Below are positions 23,807 through 31,012 of a stretch of DNA of 31,012 bases, in pieces. Positions within the stretch are counted from its first letter, which is position 1. The number at the start of each line of letters is the position of its first letter. The notes beneath the pieces are model-generated. The model was not told the origin of the DNA, did not search any database, and saw nothing but the letters and a program-made list of their open reading frames with translations. The DNA is from an uncultured Anaerosolibacter sp. (GTDB lineage: Bacteria > Bacillota_A > Clostridia > Peptostreptococcales > Thermotaleaceae). The stretch is from contig CALECF010000071.1 of NCBI GenBank assembly GCA_937948705.1, positions 1-31,012 on the forward strand. The letters are read 5' to 3'. Position numbers and translations under genes: made by a program.

Positions 23807-24748
23807 ATGAAAAAACCTCTTTTAATTATTGTTGGTCCTACAGCGGTAGGCAAAACAGAGACATCTATCGCTGTCGCAAAAAAGCTAAATGGCGAAATTA
23901 TTTCTGCTGACTCCATACAAGTGTATAAGCATTTAGATATAGGTAGTGCAAAGCCTAGCCTTTCCGAGCAGGAGGGTATTCCTCATTATCTTATGGATGA
24001 AATTGACCCAATGGAAAGCTTTTCTGTTTCTGATTTTCAACGAAAAGCAAAGGAATGCATTCGTCTCATTTATAATAAGAACAAGCTTCCCATCATCGTT
24101 GGAGGAACTGGTTTATATGTAAATTCCATTATCTATCAAATGGACTTCACCAGTACTGCATCTAATTGGAGCTTAAGAAAGCAGCTTGAGGAAGAATCAG
24201 AGTTATATGGAAATGAATTCTTACATGATAAGCTAAAAGCAGTGGATCAGGATGCTGCCGATAGGATTCATCCCAATAATGTAAAGCGAGTCATTCGTGC
24301 CCTAGAAGTGTATTATGAGAGTGGGAATAAAATACACGATTTCAAGAATACTTTTTCTGAAAATCCTGACTACAACTATATTTTAATCGGATTAATAAGG
24401 GATCGACAACAGCTTTATGATCGTATTAACCAAAGGGTAGATTTGTTGATTAAAAATGGATTGGTTGATGAAGTCAAGCATCTTATGACTTTAGGTCTTG
24501 ATGAGGACAATATTTCCATGAAGGGACTAGGGTATAAAGAGATTATCGGATATCTTAAAGGTATGTATGGTTTTGAAGAAGCTATAGAAATACTAAAGAG
24601 GAATACCCGACGCTACGCCAAACGTCAATTAACGTGGTTCCGACGCTATGATAAAATAAAATGGTTTGATATAAATCATTTTGAATCAAAAGATGCTTTG
24701 GTACATAACATTCTTCAATATGTAGAAGGAGAATCAAGCTTGATATAG
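23807..24748 (+). CDS. miaA: tRNA dimethylallyltransferase MiaA
   Basis: MiaA attaches the isopentenyl group to A37 of tRNAs, the substrate for MiaB. The 313-aa reading starts at ATG 23807, 6 nt after GGAGG. The earlier GTG (23801) overlaps the ribosome binding site. The P-loop GPTAVGKT is at residues 10-17, D35-S36 in SADSIQVY is the catalytic region, and GGTGLYVNS and LGYKEIIGYL are family signatures. It needs dimethylallyl diphosphate, a product of the IspH step encoded in the same window. It lies 12 nt after mutL and 44 nt before hfq. Confidence 0.96.
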   Translation: MKKPLLIIVGPTAVGKTETSIAVAKKLNGEIISADSIQVYKHLDIGSAKPSLSEQEGIPHYLMDEIDPMESFSVSDFQRKAKECIRLIYNKNKLPIIVGGTGLYVNSIIYQMDFTSTASNWSLRKQLEEESELYGNEFLHDKLKAVDQDAADRIHPNNVKRVIRALEVYYESGNKIHDFKNTFSENPDYNYILIGLIRDRQQLYDRINQRVDLLIKNGLVDEVKHLMTLGLDEDNISMKGLGYKEIIGYLKGMYGFEEAIEILKRNTRRYAKRQLTWFRRYDKIKWFDINHFESKDALVHNILQYVEGESSLI

Positions 24749-24792
24749 AATTATTTATTAATCAGGGATTGATTAAATAGGAGGGGTTATAC

Positions 24793-25044
24793 ATGAAAAC
24801 TACAATTAATTTACAAGATGTTTTTTTGAACCAAGTTAGAAAGGAACATGTTCATATTACAATATATTTGGTAAATGGCTTTCAACTCAAGGGAATGGTA
24901 AAGGGATTTGATAGTTATACGATTGTGCTAGAAAGTGATGGCAAGCAACATCTTATATATAAACATGCGATCTCTACGATTTCTCCTATAAAGCCTGTCA
25001 ATTTTGCTGCTGCAAGTAAAAAGCAAGAAGTGGAAGAAGAATAA
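24793..25044 (+). CDS. hfq: RNA-binding chaperone Hfq
   Basis: The 83-aa Sm-like protein forms hexameric rings that bind small RNAs and A-rich or U-rich RNA. The Sm1 motif spans residues 8-45 ([20 protein letters not shown] at its start, with the conserved Q8). The Sm2 motif contains Y56-K57-H58 (IYKHAIST). The start is ATG 24793 with AGGAGGGG upstream. The miaA-hfq order is widely conserved. A terminator follows and closes the mutS-hfq unit. Confidence 0.97.
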   Translation: MKTTINLQDVFLNQVRKEHVHITIYLVNGFQLKGMVKGFDSYTIVLESDGKQHLIYKHAISTISPIKPVNFAAASKKQEVEEE

Positions 25045-25090
25045 AAAAAAAGAAAAAAGCCGACCCTTTGGTCGTTTTTTTTCTTTTTTT
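25042..25090 (+). terminator. Rho-independent terminator of hfq
   Basis: CGACC / GGTCG with loop CTTT (25061-25074) is flanked by an A tract on the left and long T tracts on the right that extend the pairing, with a 2-nt bulge. It is a strong intrinsic terminator. Confidence 0.88.
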
Positions 25091-25130
25091 ATGCATATGA
25101 TGTTATAGTACTTAAATTGAGGTGATGGAG

Positions 25131-26081
25131 ATGAATCTAATTAACACTTATAATGAGTTTAATAAAATACTATCCCGGCTAGAAAGAGGCAAAATTAGTG
25201 CTGAAGATGCCATTGAAAAAATCCCTCCCCATACCAAGACTACTATAACTGAAAAGGATGACTCTGATAGCCTAGAAATCCTGATCAAGGAATTAGACAA
25301 TATGGTCGGGTTAGAAAAGATTAAAACATTTGTGAAGGAAGTAAATGCCTACATAGAGATTCAAAAGAAGAGAAAAGATGAACATCTATTGACGAATGCC
25401 TTGGTCATGCATATGATCTTTAAGGGAAATCCAGGCACTGGAAAAACCACCGTTGCCCGACTTCTAGGAAAAGTTTTTCTAAAGATGGGAGTTTTGGAAA
25501 AAGGCCACCTCATCGAAGTGGAAAGAGCCGACCTAGTGGGTGAGTATATCGGACACACTGCCGTAAAGGTAAGGGATCATATACGGCGGGCCCTAGGTGG
25601 CATCCTTTTTATTGATGAGGCATATTCCCTTGTTAGAGGTGGTGAAAAAGACTTTGGTAAGGAAGCCATCGACGCTTTAGTAAAAGGGATGGAAGACCAT
25701 AAGGAAAATTTAATTCTTATCCTGGCTGGCTATCATGATGAAATGGAACTTTTCATAAAAAGTAATCCTGGTCTAAAGTCACGTTTTCCCATCCATATTG
25801 ATTTCCCTGATTATGAACTGGATGATCTGATTCGAATAGGGGAATTGATGGTTGAAAAAAGGGAATATAAGTTATCTATGTCTGCAAAAGCAAAACTTGC
25901 CAAGATAATAACAAAAAAGAGAATGGAAGACAAAATGTTAAGTGGAAATGCCCGGCTGGTTAGGAATATTATCGAAAGAGCTATTCGTAAGCATGCAGTG
26001 AGACTTCAGAAGATAACGGCATTGTCCAAAGATGATTTAATGACAATTCGAGGTGAAGACATTACAGAGGGGGATGTTTAA
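25131..26081 (+). CDS. spoVK: AAA family ATPase, SpoVK / CbxX-CfqX type
   Basis: The 316-aa reading starts MNLINTYNEF at the ATG at 25131, 8 nt after GAGG. Upstream starts (25122, 25125) lie inside the ribosome binding site. The AAA core has Walker A GNPGTGKT at 99-106 and Walker B ILFIDEA at 158-164, followed by 'YSLVRGGEKDFGKEAIDALV'. Members include B. subtilis SpoVK, needed for spore maturation, and the Rubisco-activase-like CbxX. With no Rubisco or Calvin genes in view and hfq upstream, SpoVK is the better match. The next gene overlaps by one base, so the two products may work together. Confidence 0.87.
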   Translation: MNLINTYNEFNKILSRLERGKISAEDAIEKIPPHTKTTITEKDDSDSLEILIKELDNMVGLEKIKTFVKEVNAYIEIQKKRKDEHLLTNALVMHMIFKGNPGTGKTTVARLLGKVFLKMGVLEKGHLIEVERADLVGEYIGHTAVKVRDHIRRALGGILFIDEAYSLVRGGEKDFGKEAIDALVKGMEDHKENLILILAGYHDEMELFIKSNPGLKSRFPIHIDFPDYELDDLIRIGELMVEKREYKLSMSAKAKLAKIITKKRMEDKMLSGNARLVRNIIERAIRKHAVRLQKITALSKDDLMTIRGEDITEGDV

Positions 26082-26698
26082 TGAAAAAATGTCTCATCAT
26101 AGGAAAAGCGAATGTAGGTAAAACACTTTTCTTAATTCATTTCGCTAATTATTTGGGTATAGAGACCCTCCATATAAAACATAGCGTACTTGATGACACT
26201 ATGCAACGTAAGCTTTATACCCTTAAAGATGCAGTAGAATCCTTGGTTTCACATACTCCATTCAAGACCAAAGGTTTACAATCAATAGAACTGGAACTAC
26301 CCACTTTAAAAGGTCATATAAAACTTGAATACATTGATAGTAGTGGATTGATTGATGGGATTCATGGGGATCGGATTATCCGGCGTGGAATAGTAAAAAC
26401 CTTAGACGCAATAAGGCAAAGTGATATTATTCTACATGTGATAGATATCACCAGTTATGGACTACGCCATGCCGATGTAATAAGCAGTTTCGGAAAAACA
26501 GATTTACAACTCACTCAGTATGGCATATCTCATCAAGGCTATGCAATTTTAGCCAATAAGATAGATTTACTCGAAAACAAGTCAAAACTTGCACATTTAC
26601 AAGGGGATTATCCTCATCATACCGTCATTCCTGTGTCAGCCCTCACAAGTCAAGGTTTTAACGAAGTGAAAGCGTATTGTTGTTATAAATCTAAATGA
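26081..26698 (+). CDS. Small Era-like GTP-binding protein, unknown role
   Basis: The 205-aa P-loop GTPase has G1 GKANVGKT (8-15), G3 DSSG (86-89), G4 NKID (159-162) and a G5-like SAL (186-188). No membrane helix or RNA-binding KH domain is visible, so it is essentially a stand-alone G domain. It starts in the last base of the ATPase gene stop codon, which implies coupled expression with it. In B. subtilis the comparable position is held by the larger HflX-type GTPase YnbA; this one is shorter and does not look like HflX. The function is unknown, though a role beside the SpoVK-like ATPase in sporulation is possible (inference). Confidence 0.82.
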   Translation: MKKCLIIGKANVGKTLFLIHFANYLGIETLHIKHSVLDDTMQRKLYTLKDAVESLVSHTPFKTKGLQSIELELPTLKGHIKLEYIDSSGLIDGIHGDRIIRRGIVKTLDAIRQSDIILHVIDITSYGLRHADVISSFGKTDLQLTQYGISHQGYAILANKIDLLENKSKLAHLQGDYPHHTVIPVSALTSQGFNEVKAYCCYKSK

Positions 26699-26732
26699 GA
26701 TTCATATCCTCATTATGTCCTCATGTACCAAA

Positions 26733-26761
26733 TTGATTCTGCCTTTAATATATGTTAAAAT
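26733..26761 (+). promoter_or_regulatory. Candidate promoter of the YnbB-like gene
   Basis: TTGATT (26733-26738) and TAAAAT (26756-26761) are 17 nt apart, and TG one base before the -10 adds the extended form. The start codon follows 35 nt downstream. Confidence 0.7.
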
Positions 26762-26795
26762 ACAAAAGAATAAAAAGAAGAAGGTGAGGATCTTT

Positions 26796-28094
26796 ATGGA
26801 AAAAACCACAGCAGAACTTTTACATAATGTTTTTCATATACATGATGATGTGATTCAAAGAGGTAGGGAAGCAGAAGAAGAAATTAAGGATATCTTTAAG
26901 CGGCTTGAAGATATCCGCGAATACAATCAGTATAAAGTACTCCATGCAATGCAGTCATGTAGAATCAGTGATATGCATTTTAATTGGCACACAGGATATG
27001 GTTACAATGATCCTGGTAGAGATGCCATCGAGGCGGTATATGCAAAACTTTTTCATACAGAGGACGCCATTGTACGACCTACTATTGTTTCAGGCACCCA
27101 TGCTCTTACACTTTGCTTAACAGGGCTCCTCAGACCTGGGGATGAGTTAATCTCTGCAACGGGTAAACCTTATGATACCTTAGAAGAAGTGATTGGAATC
27201 CGGGGTGAAAATAATAGTGGTTCTTTAAGGGATTTTGGTATTACCTATAATCAAATTGATTTTAATGGTGATGGTAGTGTTGATTTAGTGACTTTAAGAA
27301 ATCGCATTTCAGAAAGGACTAAAATGGTTTTTATTCAACGATCTACCGGATATAGCTGGAGAAAAGCTTTAACCGTAGGGGACATAAAAGAAGTTGTCGA
27401 TGTTGTAAAAGCTGTCAATCCTTCTATTATATGTATGGTAGATAACTGTTATGGGGAATTTCTAGAGCGAATAGAACCTACTGAGGTGGGCGTTGATATT
27501 ATGGCAGGCTCATTAATAAAGAATCCTGGCGGTGGTTTGGTCTTAACAGGAGGTTATATCGTTGGCAAGGAAGAGCTTATTCGATTGGTTTCTTATCGCT
27601 TGACTTCCCCTGGATTGGGAAAAGAGGTAGGATTGACATTCGGGATGACCCGTAACATGTTCCATGGATTATTTATTGCGCCTCACGTGGTTTGTGAAGC
27701 CGTTAAAGGATCGATTTTTTGTGCCAGGCTGTTTGAAAAGCTTGGTTATGAGGTTTCACCAAAATATAGCGATCAACGTAGCGATATCATTCAATCCATT
27801 AAGTTAGGGAGTGCAGCTGCTATTATTGCTTTCTGTCAAGGTATCCAAGGAGCAGCGCCCGTAGACTCCTTTGTTCGACCTGAACCATGGGATATGCCAG
27901 GATATGACTCTCCTGTAATCATGGCTGCAGGTGCATTTGTCCAGGGATCATCTATCGAGTTAAGTGCAGACGCTCCAATCAAAGAACCCTATATCGTATA
28001 CTATCAGGGTGGATTAACCTATGATCATGCTAAATTTGGGGCTCTGAAAGCACTTCAATCACTGTTAGATCATGACTGTATTAAGGAGATTTAA
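26796..28094 (+). CDS. PLP-dependent enzyme of the methionine gamma-lyase-like (YnbB, 'aluminium resistance') family
   Basis: The 432-aa reading begins MEKTTAELLHNVFHIHDDVI at the ATG at 26796, after AAGGTGAGGA. An in-frame start at 26715 lies upstream of the promoter and is rejected. The PLP-binding lysine is K242 in GSLIKNPGGG, with the cofactor-contacting D216 in MVDNCYGEF and 'SGTHALTLCLTGLLRPGDEL' in the large domain. The family belongs to the Cys/Met metabolism group but has little biochemical characterisation; 'aluminium resistance' is a legacy name. The order hfq, spoVK, GTPase, this gene, and lexA nearby is conserved in Firmicutes. Confidence 0.88.
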   Translation: MEKTTAELLHNVFHIHDDVIQRGREAEEEIKDIFKRLEDIREYNQYKVLHAMQSCRISDMHFNWHTGYGYNDPGRDAIEAVYAKLFHTEDAIVRPTIVSGTHALTLCLTGLLRPGDELISATGKPYDTLEEVIGIRGENNSGSLRDFGITYNQIDFNGDGSVDLVTLRNRISERTKMVFIQRSTGYSWRKALTVGDIKEVVDVVKAVNPSIICMVDNCYGEFLERIEPTEVGVDIMAGSLIKNPGGGLVLTGGYIVGKEELIRLVSYRLTSPGLGKEVGLTFGMTRNMFHGLFIAPHVVCEAVKGSIFCARLFEKLGYEVSPKYSDQRSDIIQSIKLGSAAAIIAFCQGIQGAAPVDSFVRPEPWDMPGYDSPVIMAAGAFVQGSSIELSADAPIKEPYIVYYQGGLTYDHAKFGALKALQSLLDHDCIKEI

Positions 28095-28148
28095 TAGAAG
28101 GGCAAGGTAAAGCATCCTAACGTGGTTCTTTAATTCACTTTATTCCTT

Positions 28149-28183
28149 AAATGGTCTACATAATTTAATTATGTAGACCATTT
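28149..28183 (+). terminator. Hairpin after the YnbB-like gene
   Basis: Two 17-nt arms (28149-28165 and 28167-28183) form an almost uninterrupted palindrome containing GGTCTACATAATT. The T-rich tail after it is weak (TTTCGTCTT). Confidence 0.7.
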
Positions 28184-28220
28184 CGTCTTATTTGACGAAT
28201 TATATTTATTTTACCAGCAA

Positions 28221-28256
28221 AAAAAGTACCTGTAAAATCAGGTACTTTTTGTTTTC
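28221..28256. terminator. Bidirectional terminator between the YnbB-like gene and lexA
   Basis: A 12-bp stem (AAAAAGTACCTG 28221-28232 / CAGGTACTTTTT 28239-28250) with loop TAAAAT has A and T tracts on its outer ends, so it can end transcription from both sides. The lexA stop codon is at 28263. Confidence 0.85.
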
Positions 28257-28262
28257 ACTTCC

Positions 28263-28880
28263 TTATAATTTCCGGAATACACCTTTCACCAGACCTAAAA
28301 TCTTCACATCATCAACGAGGATAGGGGTCATATAAGAGTTTTCAGGCTGTAATCGAAAGTGATCCTTTTCCTTATAGAAGCGTTTCACAGTCGCTTCATC
28401 CTCAATGAGGGCAACAACGATCTCACCATTCTTAGCAACTTGCTGTTGTTTTACCAAAACATAGTCTCCATCTAAAATGCCTGCTTCAATCATACTCTCG
28501 CCCTTAATTCTCAGCATAAAATGGTTGCTATTGTCTACAAAGTCCATGGGGACTGGGAACGTATCCTCAATATTTTCTATAGCTAATATAGGTTGACCCG
28601 CCGTCACTTTTCCAAGAATGGGAATATCAACAATCTCTTTTTTACTTATTAAATTACTTCCATCACTATCAAGTAATTCAATAGCCCTGGGTTTTGTAGG
28701 ATCCCTTCGAATATAGCCATTTTTTTCGAGCTTAGCCAAATGGCCATGAACAGTAGAGGTTGATTTTAGCCCCACGGCTTCACATATTTCGCGAACGGAA
28801 GGGGGATACCCTTTTGAATAAACTTCAGCCTTTATATATTCAAGTATTTTTTGTTGTTGATCTGTTATATCATAAATCAT
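28263..28880 (-). CDS. lexA: SOS regulon repressor LexA
   Basis: LexA represses DNA-damage genes and self-cleaves when stimulated by RecA filaments. The 205-aa reading starts at the ATG at 28880, 6 nt after GAGGTG. The N-terminal winged helix has [20 protein letters not shown] (residues 26-45). The autocleavage bond is A94-G95 (KVTAGQP), and the catalytic pair is S129 (KGESM) and K166 (ATVKRF). All parts needed for cleavage are present. It is transcribed from a near-consensus promoter overlapped by a LexA box, so it is autoregulated. It diverges from a yneA-like gene as in Bacillus. Confidence 0.97.
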   Translation of the reverse strand: MIYDITDQQQKILEYIKAEVYSKGYPPSVREICEAVGLKSTSTVHGHLAKLEKNGYIRRDPTKPRAIELLDSDGSNLISKKEIVDIPILGKVTAGQPILAIENIEDTFPVPMDFVDNSNHFMLRIKGESMIEAGILDGDYVLVKQQQVAKNGEIVVALIEDEATVKRFYKEKDHFRLQPENSYMTPILVDDVKILGLVKGVFRKL

Positions 28881-28911
28881 TGATAGCACCTCACAGCCTC
28901 TATTTTTCTAC

Positions 28912-28940
28912 ATTATAGCATAGAGCTAAAAAAATATCAA
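28912..28940 (-). promoter_or_regulatory. lexA promoter
   Basis: Read leftward, TTGATA (28940-28935), a 17-nt spacer and TATAAT (28917-28912), with an extended TG (28920-28919), form a strong sigma-A promoter. Confidence 0.8.
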
Positions 28941-29019
28941 ACATCTGTTCGTATTTTTAGAAAAAACTATTTACATGGAACATTTGTTCTGTTAGAATAA
29001 AGAAAAAGAACGTTTGTTT
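28939..29019. promoter_or_regulatory. Three LexA boxes (SOS operators) between lexA and the yneA-like gene
   Basis: The Gram-positive LexA site is built on GAAC-N4-GTTC. GAACATTTGTTC at 28978-28989 is a perfect match. AAACATCTGTTC at 28939-28950 overlaps the -35 of lexA. GAACGTTTGTTT at 29008-29019 lies between the yneA-like promoter and its start codon. Each flanking box has one substitution. Binding would silence both genes until RecA-driven LexA cleavage. Confidence 0.9.
28970..28998 (+). promoter_or_regulatory. Promoter of the yneA-like gene
   Basis: TTTACA (28970-28975) and TAGAAT (28993-28998) are exactly 17 nt apart, and the perfect LexA box occupies the spacer. Confidence 0.75.
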
Positions 29020-29033
29020 GGGGGATTGGTATA

Positions 29034-29336
29034 ATGAAAAAGAAACTATACGTTGCAAATAGAAGTAGATTTTCCTTATCAATACTAATTATAGCCATCA
29101 TTATCAGCATGAGTGGTAGCCTTTTATTAAAACTACATATTGCAGAAGGTGCAATAGAACAACAATACCATGAAATGTGTGTCAAGTCCGGAGATACACT
29201 TTGGGGCTTAGCAAAGCAGTATACACCTAATCATAAAGATATAAGGAAAACTATGTATGAAATAAGTCAATTGAACCATCTATCAACGTCCGATATCTAT
29301 CCTGGCCAAATCATTCGGATTCCTATACAGGAATAG
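29034..29336 (+). CDS. yneA: LysM-domain membrane protein, YneA-like SOS cell-division inhibitor
   Basis: The 100-aa product has one membrane helix (about residues 13-33) after a basic N-terminus and a LysM peptidoglycan-binding domain (about 47-97, with VKSGDTLWGLAKQY and YPGQIIRIP). This is the layout of B. subtilis YneA, which blocks septum formation during the SOS response and is encoded divergently to lexA. Three LexA boxes control the intergenic region. The start is ATG 29034, preceded by GGGGGA. Sequence identity to YneA is not testable here; the call rests on position, size, domains and operator. Confidence 0.85.
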   Translation: MKKKLYVANRSRFSLSILIIAIIISMSGSLLLKLHIAEGAIEQQYHEMCVKSGDTLWGLAKQYTPNHKDIRKTMYEISQLNHLSTSDIYPGQIIRIPIQE

Positions 29337-29357
29337 TTAGAGGTTTCTACATAAACA

Positions 29358-29390
29358 AAATAGCCCTAATTAGGGCTATTTCTTATTTTT
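29358..29390. terminator. Bidirectional terminator between the yneA-like gene and the recombinase
   Basis: The perfect 24-bp palindrome (12-nt arms starting AAATAGCCCTAA, 29358-29381) is followed rightward by T-rich sequence. It lies between convergent genes whose stops are at 29334-29336 and 29376-29378. Confidence 0.8.
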
Positions 29391-30512
29391 ATCATATTCA
29401 TCTAACCACTCGAAATTATTAACGATTTCCCTCTTAACGTTTTTCTTATGGGCCGCATATAGTTGTGTCGTCGTAACATTGTCATGATCCAAGAGGTTTT
29501 GTACATCATAAATGGAAAAACCATATTGTATTAAAGATGTTGCTGCGGTTGCCCGTAGTTTATGAGGACTATAGCCATGATCCTTTGTGGTCCCTAATGC
29601 AATGGAGGTATATTTCTTAACTAACTCCCGTATAGCTCGTTCTGTCATTCTTGTTTTCTGCAATGAAAGAAACAATGCACCTTTATGCTCTTCAGGAATG
29701 TATTCTTCGCTCATTCGTTCCTTTTCAATATAGTCCTTTATAACCTTTTCTACAGATTTATTTAGAGGCATACTAACTTCCTTGCTTCGTTTTCTATAGA
29801 TCTTAAAATCACCTCTGCCAAAATTAAAGGAGCTTATATTTAACTGCTGAAGTTCTTTTAATCTTAACCCATAGGTAACAAAAAGCAACAAAATAGCCTT
29901 ATCTCTTAGTTTGGTTTTCTCCCAATATTCGAGTTCTTTCTCTGTAAGTCCTTCGCCTTTTTCGACGGCATCTAGCAATATCGCCACTTCATCAACCTCA
30001 AGACGTTTTATTGCATCAGGTTGTGGCTTTGGAAGTCTTATAGGATTGAAACCGTCAGTTATATTCTCTGTAATAAGTTCATCTCTATATAAATATTTGA
30101 ACAATACTGCCAGAGACGATTTTTTGCGCGCTAGGGAGCGATTATGGTTTTCCATTACTGTAATAGAATCCTGTTTTTCGACGGTATAACGGGTACAGAA
30201 CTCACCAATGAATCGATTGATGTCACGAGCCTTTAATTGACTAAATTCTTCTAATAGAATGCCTTTTGTATTACTAGCCTGTGTGAGTTGTTTTTCACTT
30301 GTCAGATATTTACAGAAGAAATGAACATCTTGTAAATAAGCAAACCTTGTTGTTAAGGCAACACCAGACTTAAGATATATAAAGAAATCCTTCATAAAAT
30401 CAGGCAAAGCATTTTCCAGTTCGATACATTTTTCTATGATTTCATTTTCTTTTTGAACGATATTATCTGGTCTATCTGACTTATTATGTACTTTGATTAT
30501 TTTTCTGGTCAT
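29376..30512 (-). CDS. Tyrosine recombinase / integrase (XerC/D-like)
   Basis: The 378-aa reading starts MTRKIIKVHN at the ATG at 30512, 8 nt after GGGG; a GTG at 30521 overlaps the ribosome binding site. An N-terminal SAM-like DNA-binding domain spans about residues 38-160. The catalytic domain has R217 (TYGLRLKEL), H317 and R320 (SPHKLRATAAT), H343 (LLDHDN) and the nucleophile Y352 (QLYAAH), with lysines K241 or K244 as candidate catalytic Lys. All required residues are present, so the enzyme should be active. It faces the yneA-like gene and has no phage or transposon genes beside it. It is a chromosomal orphan recombinase; its target site is unknown. Confidence 0.92.
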   Translation of the reverse strand: MTRKIIKVHNKSDRPDNIVQKENEIIEKCIELENALPDFMKDFFIYLKSGVALTTRFAYLQDVHFFCKYLTSEKQLTQASNTKGILLEEFSQLKARDINRFIGEFCTRYTVEKQDSITVMENHNRSLARKKSSLAVLFKYLYRDELITENITDGFNPIRLPKPQPDAIKRLEVDEVAILLDAVEKGEGLTEKELEYWEKTKLRDKAILLLFVTYGLRLKELQQLNISSFNFGRGDFKIYRKRSKEVSMPLNKSVEKVIKDYIEKERMSEEYIPEEHKGALFLSLQKTRMTERAIRELVKKYTSIALGTTKDHGYSPHKLRATAATSLIQYGFSIYDVQNLLDHDNVTTTQLYAAHKKNVKREIVNNFEWLDEYDKNKK

Positions 30513-30569
30513 ATTCGTCACCCCTATAGTAAAAATGGTTAGTAAAAAGAAAGCACCTTTTTAAGGAAA

Positions 30570-30598
30570 AGTATACTTTGAAAAATCTATCCTGTCAA
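30570..30598 (-). promoter_or_regulatory. Near-consensus promoter of the tyrosine recombinase
   Basis: Read leftward, TTGACA (30598-30593), a 17-nt spacer and TATACT (30575-30570) match 11 of 12 consensus positions. The -10 element lies inside the 12-bp palindrome AAAGTATACTTT (30568-30579). Confidence 0.8.
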
Positions 30599-30599
30599 A

Positions 30600-31012
30600 T
30601 ATCGCTTTGCCCAATTAAAAGGTAAGAGGATCTACGAAATGGGTCATAATGATAGAAGAGCAATGCTTGGGTACAAAAGGAATAGTCTGGAGTATAATCA
30701 GTAACCATTTTCCAATGAAAGACGGTGTGGTGATGCAAGATAAGTTTCTTGTAAATAGCACTAACATATCTTTTAATTGCTTATTATGTTTTATATAAGT
30801 AAACAAGTTATTATAGTGTAATGGCTAATTTGTAAATCCTTGAACAAATCTTGAATGATAATGAAAAAGCGCTTGGATGATAGAAGTAGCAGTACTGTCA
30901 GTTATTTCAAGTTTTATTGATAATCGTTATCATACGCCTGAACTATTCCCTAAATATACATTTAAAGAATAGTTGATTTTACTGATATGGGTCTCTTTAG
31001 CTAACCATTTTA
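30600..31012. other. Region without a convincing gene (right edge)
   Basis: Several short open frames occur on both strands (for example 30649-30798 rightward, 49 codons, and 30615-30806 leftward), but none has a ribosome binding site or a recognisable product. The segment holds the recombinase promoter at its left end and a Fur-box-like palindrome at 30918-30932. An inverted repeat, AACTATTC / GAATAGTT (30941-30948 / 30967-30974), lies after it. Confidence 0.4.
30918..30932. promoter_or_regulatory. Fur-box-like palindrome
   Basis: TGATAATCGTTATCA agrees with the 7-1-7 Fur consensus TGATAATnATTATCA at 14 of 15 positions (one A to G). Fur represses iron-uptake genes when Fe2+ is plentiful. 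The regulated gene is probably beyond the right edge, since none is visible here. Confidence 0.6.

Noticed and set aside
30649..30798. Rightward 49-codon open frame beginning MIEEQCLGTKGIVW
   Set aside because: No Shine-Dalgarno sequence, no terminator and no recognisable product; an opposing 63-codon frame covers the same bases, so neither is supported.
29376..31012. Integrated prophage or genomic island marked by the tyrosine recombinase
   Set aside because: No phage, plasmid or transposon genes, no tRNA target and no flanking direct repeat are visible within the window; the right side is cut off, so this is only provisional.

Overview
The window is about 31 kb of chromosome from a low-GC, endospore-forming anaerobe of the class Clostridia. 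The evidence is AT-rich codon use, strong AGGAGG-type ribosome binding sites with frequent TTG/GTG starts, an alpha/beta-type small acid-soluble spore protein, a SpoVK-like AAA ATPase, an oxygen-sensitive 2-oxoacid:ferredoxin oxidoreductase, and an IspH fused to S1 domains, a fusion known from Clostridia. Gene content and order remind me of Alkaliphilus-like genomes, but this is from memory and not a search result. No rRNA, tRNA, CRISPR array or insertion sequence was found.

Layout. (1) 1-1820: the 3' end of an oxaloacetate decarboxylase/pyruvate carboxylase alpha-subunit gene, a leftward gene of unknown function, and surE. (2) 1821-5684: a korDABC-type operon (ferredoxin, alpha, beta and gamma subunits of a 2-oxoacid:ferredoxin oxidoreductase) followed by a MurR/RpiR-family SIS-domain regulator; a perfect 28-bp palindrome lies just upstream of the operon promoter. 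(3) 5800-11606: a six-gene operon with a phosphoglycerate mutase-like phosphatase, a BaiN/HI0933-type flavoprotein, an unknown membrane-anchored protein, cmk, a PlsC acyltransferase and the ispH-rpsA fusion. (4) 11650-17662: single genes each with its own terminator: cheR, a MerR-type coiled-coil protein, an unrecognised 252-aa protein, a 47-aa cysteine-rich protein behind a consensus promoter, a leftward class I aminotransferase, a 58-aa Spo0E-reminiscent ORF, an HD-GYP phosphodiesterase and an SASP gene. (5) 17690-25090: miaB, mutS, mutL, miaA, hfq (tRNA modification, mismatch repair, RNA chaperone). (6) 25095-28165: SpoVK-like ATPase, a small GTPase and a YnbB-type PLP enzyme, an order that parallels the hfq-spoVK-ynbA-ynbB neighbourhood of Bacillus subtilis. 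(7) 28210-31012: the SOS locus, with lexA and a yneA-like LysM gene diverging from a region holding three LexA boxes, then a leftward tyrosine recombinase with a near-consensus promoter, and about 500 bp without a convincing gene that contains a Fur-box-like sequence near the right edge.

Most of the window is well-known housekeeping, sporulation and DNA-repair machinery. The parts least explained by known families are the 14277-14501 unit (tandem operator, consensus promoter, Cys-rich microprotein), the 58-aa ORF at 15971, the 252-aa orphan at 13511, the palindrome at 1928, the 293-931 gene, and the recombinase beside lexA/yneA. I did not find a clearly new multi-gene system. Several start codons were placed downstream of the longest possible start, because the Shine-Dalgarno sequence or the promoter overlaps the upstream one.
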